DNA of 64,000 bases from NCBI GenBank assembly GCA_028583405.1, contig JAPTMU010000109.1, forward strand, positions 268,653 through 332,652, given 5' to 3'. The notes under the pieces are model-generated. The model did not search any database, was not told the DNA's origin, and was given only the letters and a program-made list of their open reading frames with translations. The translations under genes and the position numbers were made by a program. Position 1 is the first letter of the stretch. Every line of letters starts with the position of its first letter. Of the stretch, positions 36,982 through 57,226 are shown in pieces. The stretch comes from Pogonophryne albipinna (taxonomy: Eukaryota; Chordata; Actinopteri; Perciformes; Artedidraconidae).

Positions 36982-37068
36982 AGCTAAACCTGAGCTAAAC
37001 CTGAGCTAAACCCGAGCTAAACCCGAGCTAAACCCGAGCTAAACCCGAGCTAAACCTGAGCTAAACCC
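36982..37068. repeat. 12-bp repeat (gagctaaaccyg), about seven copies
   Basis: Short tandem array about 180 bases upstream of the dph3 start codon; it could lie in the promoter or 5' UTR. Confidence 0.9.
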
Positions 37069-37245
37069 GACGTTAGAGTTAAGACCTACTTCTTTACGCC
37101 CAGCTGGTGCACTCCACTCCCGGACAGTAACGTGATGACGCCTCGTACGTCCTGACGTCATGACGCTCCCCACGCCGCTCACGTTGAGCTGAAGCTCTTC
37201 ACATGTTTCTGTTATTTCCACGGTTGTTTCCCGGGTCTCTGAAAG

Positions 37246-37353
37246 ATGTCGGTGTTTCACGACGAGGTGGAGATCGAGGACTTTGAGTTTGATGAAGAGA
37301 CGGAGACGTATTACTTCCCGTGTCCCTGCGGAGACAGATTCTGTATCTCGAAG
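37246..37353 (+). CDS. dph3: dph3 exon 1
   Basis: 36 codons to FCISK, donor gtagga. It carries the first zinc ligand pair (CPCG). Confidence 0.95.
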
Positions 37354-38017
37354 GTAGGAACTGAGCTAACTGAGCTAACTGCTGACTCTTCTTCTGTGGT
37401 GGAGGACCGAAAACTGTTCCCAGCTTTATTTTATTTACATTTGTTTTTCTACAGATTTGTACAATCTCTTTTTTCCTTTCCTGAAACCCTTTTATTTATA
37501 TTTCTGTATTATGTGATCAGTTATTTATATACGTTTAATAAGTCTGTCTGAATTTATTTGCTGTCATTTATTTATTTTCTTACATTTTCCCTGTTGTTGT
37601 GATTTAAACATTTATTTCTGCTCCACACCTAATTATGATGTATTGATTTGTTGTTGTTGTTGTTGTTGTTGTTCAGGAGGATCTGGAGAACGGAGAGGAG
37701 ACAGCGACCTGTCCGAGCTGCTCGCTGATAGTCAAAGTGGTTTATGATCAGGTCCGTGAACGCACCACCAACACTATAAGAAGTTCATATTCAAATAAAA
37801 ACGGGTTTTATTAAAACATCTGATATTTAGCAGATTCTTTTTATATCATTTGTTTCCTCTCTAGTGCCCATCTGAAATATAACAAAATAAAAGGTCATTT
37901 TGACCCTTCAAAATAAGAGCGTGTAATAAAAGTATTTTTGTGTTTCAGGATTTTTTTTTGTCCGGAGAGATCATCGCCGCTCCGTCAGAAAGCAAACTGG
38001 AGCTGCTTCAGTCCTGA
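37246..38017 (+). CDS. dph3: DPH3, CSL zinc-finger protein of diphthamide biosynthesis (complete)
   Basis: Three exons (37246-37353, 37677-37751, 37949-38017) join in phase 0 to an 83-residue protein, close to the usual 82. It starts [20 protein letters not shown], contains the CSL zinc ligands CPCGDRFCI and [13 protein letters not shown], and ends SKLELLQS. Family knowledge: an iron-binding DPH-type zinc-finger protein that donates electrons to the DPH1-DPH2 radical enzyme for the first step of diphthamide formation on eEF2, and to the Elongator tRNA-modification complex; cytosolic. In animals the pattern CxC...CxxC is kept here. Its position between lrrfip1 and cdk15 implies no functional link that I know. 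The start is the only ATG giving the family N-terminus. Confidence 0.95.
37677..37751 (+). CDS. dph3: dph3 exon 2
   Basis: 25 codons, [20 protein letters not shown] to YDQ, preceded by (ttg)n and ttcag; donor gtccgt. It carries the second zinc ligand pair (CPSC). Confidence 0.95.
37949..38017 (+). CDS. dph3: dph3 exon 3
   Basis: 22 codons and TGA, acceptor gtgtttcag. It begins with a run of nine T, a potential slippage site in sequencing. Confidence 0.9.
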   Translation, partial: DFFLSGEIIAAPSESKLELLQS

Positions 38018-38140
38018 CCCCCTCCTCATCTTCCTCTTCCTCCTCTTCATCATCTTCCTCTTCCTCCTCTTCATCATCATCCTCTTCATCGTCCTCTTCA
38101 TCCTCTTCATCGTCCTCTTCATCCTCAGATAAACACCTTT
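38018..38140. repeat. (tcatcc/tcttcc)n tract in the dph3 3' UTR
   Basis: Pyrimidine-rich imperfect microsatellite directly after the stop codon. Confidence 0.9.
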
Positions 38141-38162
38141 ATTTTTAGCCTGATTCCAGTTT

Positions 38163-38735
38163 TATTCTGACAGCACGGTGCATTCAGGTGCTGCTGGGAC
38201 TCTGAGCGCTCCTCTGACAGCACGGTGCATTCAGGTGCTGCTGGGACTCTGAGCGCTCCTCTGACAGCACGGTGCGTTCAGGTGCCAGCACGGTGCGTTC
38301 AGGTGCTGCTGGGACTCTGAGCGCTCCTCTGACAGCACGGTGCATTCAGGTGCTGCTGGGACTCTGAGCGCTCCTCTGACAGCACGGTGCGTTCAGGTGC
38401 CAGCACGGTGCGTTCAGGTGCTGCTGGGACTCTGAGCGCTCCTCTGACAGCACGGTGCATTCAGGTGCTGCTGGGACTCTTGAGCGCTCCTCTGACAGCA
38501 CGGTGCGTTCAGGTGCTGCTGGGACTCTGAGCGCTCCTCTGACAGCACGGTGCATTCAGGTGCTGCTGAGACTCTGAGCGCTCCTCTGACAGTATGGTGC
38601 GTTCAGGTGCTGCTGGGACTCTGAGTGCTCCTCTGACAGTATGGTGCGTTTAGGTGCTGCTGGGACTCCGAGGCTTCCTCTGACAGGACGGTGCGTTCAG
38701 GTGCTGCTGGGACTCTGAGCGCTCCTCTGACAGGA
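38163..38735. repeat. 47-bp minisatellite downstream of dph3
   Basis: About 11-12 copies of a unit starting tgacagcacggtgcattcag; two copies are cut to ggtgccagcacggtgcgttc. Confidence 0.95.
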
Positions 38736-39378
38736 ACCTGTGTACATACTGAGAATATAGTTAATATGTAATTTAAAGTGAAAGTTTGAACAGAATAATA
38801 AACTCCTCAGCGCTGACTCCTCTGTGTTCTTCTGTTAAACATTTAGAGAATAACTAGAAACATTTACAAATGTGTTTTAATCATTTTACTATCGACGTGT
38901 TTTTATTATCTTTCCTTAAAGGGCCCGTGACATGCTTCTCTGGTTCTGACCCGTCCCCTTGTGTTCTGTAGCTTCTGCATGTGAACGCTCTGCAGAGCCT
39001 CAACCCCTCAAAGTACAGCCTGTAGGGAGAAACACTCTGACGCAGAGAAGACCTGTCTGCCCCTGAACGCCTCGTTGGACATCTCTCTTTTCCCATTGGT
39101 TCCTTCTTATAGCGTAGTCAGTGACGTAACGTCTCCTCACACTCACTCAATCTTTTCTCAGCTGCAGCTCCGTGGATTTCGGAGCCTGAGACGGCGAGAC
39201 GCGGCCTGGACTCGTTCTGAGCACACGCAGACTCACAGCCAGGGGGGGGGGTGCTCGGGCTGGGTCTCGCCGTGTCTCGCCGTGTCTCGCAGACCCCACG
39301 CAGCACCCAGGAAACCACAGCAGTGAACCAGCTCACACTGTCCGCTCCTCGAGCCTCAAAGGGCGGAGCAGCGAGCCC
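38736..39378. other. Intergenic DNA with a probable MITE start
   Basis: aaagggcccgtgacatgctt at about 38918 is like the end of dispersed teleost MITEs, but no matching right end is clear. No gene recognised. Confidence 0.35.
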
Positions 39379-39502
39379 AACACGGCCCCCCAACACGGCC
39401 CCCCAACACGGCCCCCCAACGTCCCCCCCAACACGGCCCCCCAACGTCCCCCCAACACGGCCCCCCAACACGGCCCCCCAACGTCCCCCCAACACGGCCC
39501 CC
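39379..39502. repeat. C-rich minisatellite (aacacggccccccaac / aacgtcccccc)
   Basis: About nine short C-run units in tandem. Confidence 0.9.
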
Positions 39503-40031
39503 AGACCCCACGCAGCATTCCCATCTGTTTGTCATCACTGGGGTCATTTCCTGGTTGCTAACAAACGCCATGGTAACACATGATCACTGATGTTCAGCTG
39601 TAACGGTGGTGGACCAATCGGAACAGAGTGGGCGAGCTGACCAATCGGAGCGCAGTGGGCTCACAGGGAGGGGGGGGGGCTCCAACAAGCCGTGTAGGAC
39701 AGAGTGAATACACAGACTATCAGAGAGGCTGTGAGAAACCAATGTACCATGTATTTATTAACCAATTCAGTGTTTTATTGACTTCTTATTCTTTTCTTTA
39801 TGTCTGCAGACTTTATTATTTATTGACCAAATGATTATTCTTTTCATTATTTAAGAAACGGACTCACTCACTTCCTCGTGTCTTTATGCGTTTATATATA
39901 AATATGTTGAAGGATGTTTGAGTGAATGGAGCTGCTGTTCAGACGGACGTCATGAGACCTGAGTCATGTGAGAGGAAGAGGAGGAGGAGGAAGAGGAGGA
40001 GGGTATAGAGAGAGAGAGAGAGAAGAGGAAG
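39503..40031 (+). other. Region upstream of the cdk15 first coding exon
   Basis: Contains two gaccaatcgg CCAAT-type motifs (39612 and 39638), ending in a purine-rich gagg/gaga tract next to the ATG. A promoter here is possible; no element is certain. Confidence 0.3.
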
Positions 40032-49241
<9,210 letters not shown>

Positions 49242-49389
49242 ACGGTTCGGCCACACGAGGCCGACAGGGAAACGCAGAAAACAAGAACGATAGCGGGTCC
49301 CAAGTTGGGTAGATCTGCGGACGCAACGCTCCGTCTACGCCCTATACGATCATTTTCTGATAAAGAGATAGCCCCGCCTCTCCTGCTCT

Positions 49390-52300
49390 GAATACCCTGA
49401 ATACCCTGAATACACTGAATACCCTGAATACACTGAATACACTGAATACACTGAATACCCTGAATACCCTGAATACACTGAATACACTGAATACACTGAA
49501 TACCCTGAATACACTGAATACACTGAATACACTAAATACCCTGAATACACTAAATACACTGAATACACTGAATACACTGAATACCCTGAATACACTGAAT
49601 ACACTGAATACCCTAAATACACTGAATACACTGAATACACTGAATACCCTGAATACACTGAATACACTGAATACACTGAATACCCTAAATACACTAAATA
49701 CCCTGAATACACTAAATACACTGAATACACTGAATACCCTGAATACACTAAATACCCTGAATACACTGAATACACTAAATACCCTGAATACACTAAATAC
49801 ACTGAATACCCTGAATACCCTAAATACACTGAATACACTGAATACACTGAATACCCTAAATACACTAAATACACTGAATACCCTGAATACCCTAAATACA
49901 CTGAATACACTAAATACACTGAATACCCTAAATACACTGAATACACTGAATACACTGAATACACTGAATACCCTAAATACACTAAATACACTGAATACCC
50001 TGAATACCCTAAATACACTGAATACCCTAAATACACTGAATACACTAAATACACTGAATACCCTGAATACACTAAATACACTGAATACCCTAAATACACT
50101 GAATACCCTGAATACACTGAATACACTGAATACCCTGAATACCCTAAATACACTGAATACACTGAATACCCTGAATACCCTAAATACACTGAATACACTG
50201 AATACCCTAAATACACTAAATACCCTGAATACACTGAATACACTGAATACCCTAAATACACTGAATACCCTGAATACACTAAATACCCTAAATACACTGA
50301 ATACACTGAATACACTAAATACACTGAATACACTAAATACACTAAATACACTGAATACCCTGAATACCCTAAATACACTGAATACACTAAATACACTGAA
50401 TACCCTAAATACACTGAATACCCTAAATACACTAAATACCCTGAATACACTGAATACCCTGAATACACTGAATACACTGAATACACTGAATACCCTAAAT
50501 ACACTAAATACACTGAATACCCTGAATACCCTAAATACCCTAAATACACTGAATACACTAAATACCCTGAATACCCTAAATACACTGAATACACTAAATA
50601 CCCTGAATACACTGAATACCCTGAATACACTGAATACACTGAATACCCTAAATACACTGAATACACTAAATACCCTAAATACACTGAATACACTGAATAC
50701 CCTGAATACCCTGAATACCCTGAATACCCTGAATACACTAAATACACTGAATACACTAAATACACTAAATACACTGAATACCCTGAATACCCTAAATACA
50801 CTGAATACACTAAATACACTGAATACCCTGAATACCCTAAATACACTGAATACACTAAATACCCTGAATACACTGAATACCCTGAATACACTGAATACAC
50901 TGAATACACTGAATACACTGAATACACTAAATACCCTAAATACACTGAATACCCTGAATACACTAAATACACTAAATACACTGAATACCCTAAATACACT
51001 GAATACACTAAATACACTGAATACCCTAAATACACTAAATACCCTGAATACACTGAATACACTGAATACCCTGAATACACTAAATACCCTAAATACACTG
51101 AATACCCTGAATACCCTAAATACCCTGAATACCCTAAATACACTGAATACACTAAATACACTGAATACCCTGAATACCCTAAATACACTGAATACACTGA
51201 ATACCCTGAATACCCTAAATACACTGAATACACTGAATACACTAAATACCCTGAATACACTGAATACACTAAATACACTGAATACACTAAATACACTAAA
51301 TACACTGAATACCCTGAATACCCTAAATACACTGAATACACTAAATACACTGAATACCCTAAATACACTGAATACACTGAATACCCTAAATACACTAAAT
51401 ACCCTGAATACACTGAATACCCTGAATACACTGAATACACTGAATACCCTAAATACACTGAATACACTAAATACCCTAAATACACTGAATACACTGAATA
51501 CCCTGAATACACTGAATACACTGAATACACTAAATACACTGAATACCCTGAATACCCTAAATACACTGAATACCCTGAATACCCTAAATACACTGAATAC
51601 ACTAAATACACTGAATACCCTGAATACACTGAATACACTGAATACCCTAAATACCCTGAATACACTAAATACACTGAATACACTGAATACCCTAAATACA
51701 CTGAATACACTAAATACACTGAATACACTGAATACCCTGAATACACTAAATACCCTGAATACACTGAATACACTGAATACACTGAATACCCTGAATACCC
51801 TGAATACACTGAATACACTGAATACCCTGAATACACTGAATACCCTAAATACACTGAATACACTGAATACACTGAATACCCTAAATACACTGAATACCCT
51901 AAATACACTAAATACCCTGAATACACTGAATACCCTGAATACACTGAATACCCTGAATACACTGAATACACTGAATACCCTAAATACACTGAATACCCTA
52001 AATACACTAAATACCCTGAATACACTGAATACCCTGAATACACTGAATTCCCTGAATACACTGAATACACTGAATACCCTGAATACACTGAATACACTGA
52101 ATACACTGAATACCCTAAATACACTGAATACACTAAATACCCTGAATACACTGAATTCCCTGAATACACTGAATACACTGAATACACTAAATACACTGAA
52201 TACCCTGAATACACTGAATACACTGAATACACTGAATACCCTGAATACCCTAAATACACTGAATACACTGAATACCCTAAATACACTGAATACCCTAAAT

Positions 52301-55300
52301 ACACTAAATACCCTGAATACACTGAATACCCTGAATACACTGAATACCCTGAATACACTGAATACACTGAATACCCTAAATACACTGAATACCCTGAATA
52401 CACTGAATTCCCTGAATACACTGAATACACTGAATACACTAAATACACTGAATACACTGAATACACTGAATACACTAAATACCCTGAATACACTGAATAC
52501 ACTGAATACCCTGAATACACTGAATACACTGAATACACTGAATACCCTAAATACACTGAATACACTAAATACCCTGAATACACTGAATTCCCTGAATACA
52601 CTGAATACACTGAATACACTAAATACACTGAATACACTGAATACACTGAATACCCTAAATACCCTGAATACACTGAATACACTGAATACACTGAATACAC
52701 TGAATACCCTAAATACCCTGAATACACTGAATACACTAAATACCCTAAATACCCTAAATACACTGAATACCCTAAATACCCTGAATACACTGAATTCCCT
52801 GAATACACTGAATACACTGAATACACTGAATACACTAAATACACTGAATACCCTGAATACACTGAATACACTGAATACAATGAATACCCTAAATACACTG
52901 AATACCCTAAATACACTAAATACCCTGAATACACTGAATACACTGAATACACTGAATACCCTGAATACCCTGAATACCTTAAATACACTGAATACCCTGA
53001 ATACACTGAATACACTGAATACCCTAAATACACTGAATACACTGAATACCCTGAATACCTTAAATATACTGAATACACTGAATACCCTGAATACACTAAA
53101 TACCCTGAATACCCTAAATACCCTGAATACCCTAAATACACTGAATACACTGAATACCCTGAATACCCTAAATACACTGAATACCCTGAATACACTGAAT
53201 ACACTGAATACACTAAATACACTAAATACACTGAATACCCTGAATACACTGAATACACTGAATACCCTAAATACACTAAATAACCTGAATACACTGAATA
53301 CACTGAATACACTGAATACCCTAAATACCCTAAATACACTAAATACCCTGAATACCCTGAATACACTGAATACACTGAATACACTAAATACCCTAAATAC
53401 ACTAAATACACTAAATACACTAAATACCCTGAATACACTAAATACCCTGAATACACTAAATACATTAAATACCCTGAATACACTAAATACATTAAATACA
53501 CTAAATACCCTAAATACATTAAATACACTAAATACACTAAATACATTAAATACACTAAATACACTAAATACCCTGAATACACTAAATACCCTGAATACTC
53601 TAAATACACTGAATACACTAAATACCCTGAATACACTGAATACACTGAATACACTAAATACACTGAATACCCTGAATACACTGAATACACTGAATACCCT
53701 AAATACACTAAATAACCTGAATACACTGAATTCACTGAATACACTGAATACCCTAAATACACTAAATACCCTGAATACACTGAATACACTGAATACACTA
53801 AATCCCCTAAATACACTGAATACACTAAATACCCTGAATACACTAAATACACTAAATACATTAAATACCCTGAATACACTAAATACATTAAATACCCTGA
53901 ATACACTAAATACACTAAATACCCTGAATACACTAAATACACTAAATACCCTGAATACACTAAATACACTAAATACCCTGAATACACTAAATACCCTGAA
54001 TACACTAAATACCCTGAATACACTAAATACCCTGAATACACTAAATACCTGAATACACTGAATAATACCCTGAATACACTAAATACCCTAAATACACTAA
54101 ATACCCTGAATACACTAAATACATTAAATACCCTGAATACACTAAATACCCTGAATACACTAAATACATTAAATACCCTGAATACACTAAATACACTAAA
54201 TACATTAAATACCCTGAATACACTAAATACCCTGAATACACTAAATACCCTGAATACACTAAATACACTAAATACACTAAATACCCTGAATACACTAAAT
54301 ACCCTGAATACACTAAATACCCTGAATACACTAAATACACTGAATACCCTGAATACACTAAATACCCTGAATACCCTGAATACACTAAATACCCTAAATA
54401 CACTAAATACCCTAAATACACTAAATACACTAAATACCCTGAATACATTAAATACCCTAAATACACTAAATACCCTAAATACATTAAATACCCTAAATAC
54501 ACTAAATACATTAAATACACTAAATACCCTAAATACACTAAATACACTAAATACCCTGAATACATTAAATACCCTAAATACACTAAATACACTAAATACC
54601 CTAAATACATTAAATACACTAAATACCCTAAATACATTAAATACACTAAATACCCTAAATACACTAAATACACTAAATACATTAAATACACTAAATACAC
54701 TGAATACACTAAATACACTAAATACCCTGAATACACTAAATACCCTGAATACTCTAAATACACTAAATACACTGAATACCCTGAATACACTAAATACACT
54801 GAATACACTGAATACACTGAATACCCTGAATACACTGAATACACTAAATACACTGAATACACTGAAAACACTCAATACACTAAATACACTGAATACCCTG
54901 AATACACTAAATACACTGAATACACTAAATACACTGAATACCCTGAATACACTGAATACCCTGAATACACTAAATACCCTGAATACACTGAATACACTAA
55001 ATACACTAAATACCCTGAATTCACTGAATACACTAAATACCCTGAATACACTAAATACCCTGAATACCCTGAATACACTGAATACCCTGAATACCCTGAA
55101 TACACTGAATACACTAAATACAGTAAATACCCTGAATTCACTGAATACCCTGAATACCCTGAATACACTGAATACCCTGAATACACTAAATACCCTGAAT
55201 ACACTAAATACACTGAATACCCTGAATTCACTGAATACACTGAATACCCTGAATACACTGAATACACTAAATACACTGAATACCCTGAATTCACTGAATA

Positions 55301-55494
55301 CACTGAATACCCTAAATACCCTGAATACACTGAATACACTAAATACACTGAATACCCTGAATTCACTGAATACACTGAATACCCTGAATACACTAAATAC
55401 ACTGAATACCCTGAATACACTGAATACACTAAATACACTGAATACCCTGAATTCACTGAATACACTGAATACCCTAAATACCCTAAATACACTA
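49390..55494. repeat. 9-base satellite (gaatacact), 6.1-kb copy
   Basis: About 680 units of gaatacact, gaatacccc-free variants gaataccct, aaataccct and aaatacact, in varied order; gaattc variants cluster around 52030-52800, and attaaatac variants in 53460-54700. No stop over long stretches in several frames (VYSGYLVYSVYS-like on minus), not coding. It ends with taaatacactaaagaga just before the gap. Confidence 0.97.
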
Positions 55495-55500
55495 AAGAGA

Positions 55501-56500
55501 NNNNNNNNNNNNNNNNNNNNNNNNNNNNNNNNNNNNNNNNNNNNNNNNNNNNNNNNNNNNNNNNNNNNNNNNNNNNNNNNNNNNNNNNNNNNNNNNNNNN
55601 NNNNNNNNNNNNNNNNNNNNNNNNNNNNNNNNNNNNNNNNNNNNNNNNNNNNNNNNNNNNNNNNNNNNNNNNNNNNNNNNNNNNNNNNNNNNNNNNNNNN
55701 NNNNNNNNNNNNNNNNNNNNNNNNNNNNNNNNNNNNNNNNNNNNNNNNNNNNNNNNNNNNNNNNNNNNNNNNNNNNNNNNNNNNNNNNNNNNNNNNNNNN
55801 NNNNNNNNNNNNNNNNNNNNNNNNNNNNNNNNNNNNNNNNNNNNNNNNNNNNNNNNNNNNNNNNNNNNNNNNNNNNNNNNNNNNNNNNNNNNNNNNNNNN
55901 NNNNNNNNNNNNNNNNNNNNNNNNNNNNNNNNNNNNNNNNNNNNNNNNNNNNNNNNNNNNNNNNNNNNNNNNNNNNNNNNNNNNNNNNNNNNNNNNNNNN
56001 NNNNNNNNNNNNNNNNNNNNNNNNNNNNNNNNNNNNNNNNNNNNNNNNNNNNNNNNNNNNNNNNNNNNNNNNNNNNNNNNNNNNNNNNNNNNNNNNNNNN
56101 NNNNNNNNNNNNNNNNNNNNNNNNNNNNNNNNNNNNNNNNNNNNNNNNNNNNNNNNNNNNNNNNNNNNNNNNNNNNNNNNNNNNNNNNNNNNNNNNNNNN
56201 NNNNNNNNNNNNNNNNNNNNNNNNNNNNNNNNNNNNNNNNNNNNNNNNNNNNNNNNNNNNNNNNNNNNNNNNNNNNNNNNNNNNNNNNNNNNNNNNNNNN
56301 NNNNNNNNNNNNNNNNNNNNNNNNNNNNNNNNNNNNNNNNNNNNNNNNNNNNNNNNNNNNNNNNNNNNNNNNNNNNNNNNNNNNNNNNNNNNNNNNNNNN
56401 NNNNNNNNNNNNNNNNNNNNNNNNNNNNNNNNNNNNNNNNNNNNNNNNNNNNNNNNNNNNNNNNNNNNNNNNNNNNNNNNNNNNNNNNNNNNNNNNNNNN
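55501..56500. other. Assembly gap of 1000 N
   Basis: A round 1000 bases of N, a conventional scaffold gap of unknown true size. Sequence orientation flips across it. Confidence 1.
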
Positions 56501-57176
56501 AGACTACAGCATGCCAACATGCTAACTGCTAACACACTGTTTATCAGACTACAGAATGCTAACATGCTAACTGCTAACACACTGTTTATCAGACTACAGC
56601 ATGCTAACATGCTAACTGCTAACACACAGTTTATCAGACTGCAGCATGCTAACATGCTAACTGCTAACACACTGTTTATCAGACTACAGCATGCTAACAT
56701 GCTAACACACAGTTTATCAGACTACAGCATGCTAACATGCTAACTGCTAACACACTGTTTATCAGACTACAGCATGCTAACATGCTAACTGCTAACACAC
56801 TGTTTATCAGACTGCAGCATGCTAACTGCTAACACACTGTTTATCAGACTACAGCATGCTAACATGCTAACACACAGTTTATCAGACTACAGCATGCTAA
56901 CATGCTAACTGCTAACACACTGTTTATCAGACTACAGCATGCTAACATGCTAACTGCTAACACACTGTTTATCAGACTACAGCATGCTAACATGCTAACT
57001 GCTAACACACACTGTATCAGACTACAGCATGCTAACATGCTAACTGCTAACACACAGTTTATCAGACTACAGCATGCTAACATGCTAACACACTGTTTAT
57101 CAGACTACAGCATGCTAACATGCTAACTGCTAACACTGTTTATCAGACTACAGCATGCTAACATGCTAACTGCTAA
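56501..57176. repeat. 45-bp minisatellite (atgctaacatgctaactgct type)
   Basis: About 15 copies, some lacking the ctaactg part. On the minus strand it starts at the donor of the exon at 57178. The array runs into the gap. Confidence 0.95.
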
Positions 57177-57177
57177 C

Positions 57178-57226
57178 CGTTTCCAAACGCTGCGGAGCTT
57201 CTTGGGCTGAGAGGGAAGCAGCAGCT
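57178..57226 (-). CDS. cdk15: cdk15 exon, LLLPSQPKKLRSVWK
   Basis: 49 bases, phase 1 in, phase 2 out, acceptor gtctcctcag, donor gttagc (weak). Fits the CDK15 segment after NPE. Confidence 0.8.

Noticed and set aside
38346..38555. 69-codon minus frame (VPAAPECTVLSEER-like)
   Set aside because: Reverse reading of the 47-bp minisatellite downstream of dph3.
49350..55492. Long VYSGYLVYSVYS-like frames on minus, and the mirrored frame at 61087-63204
   Set aside because: 9-base satellite read in a stop-free frame; the apparent start and the shared EQERR end come from the flank.
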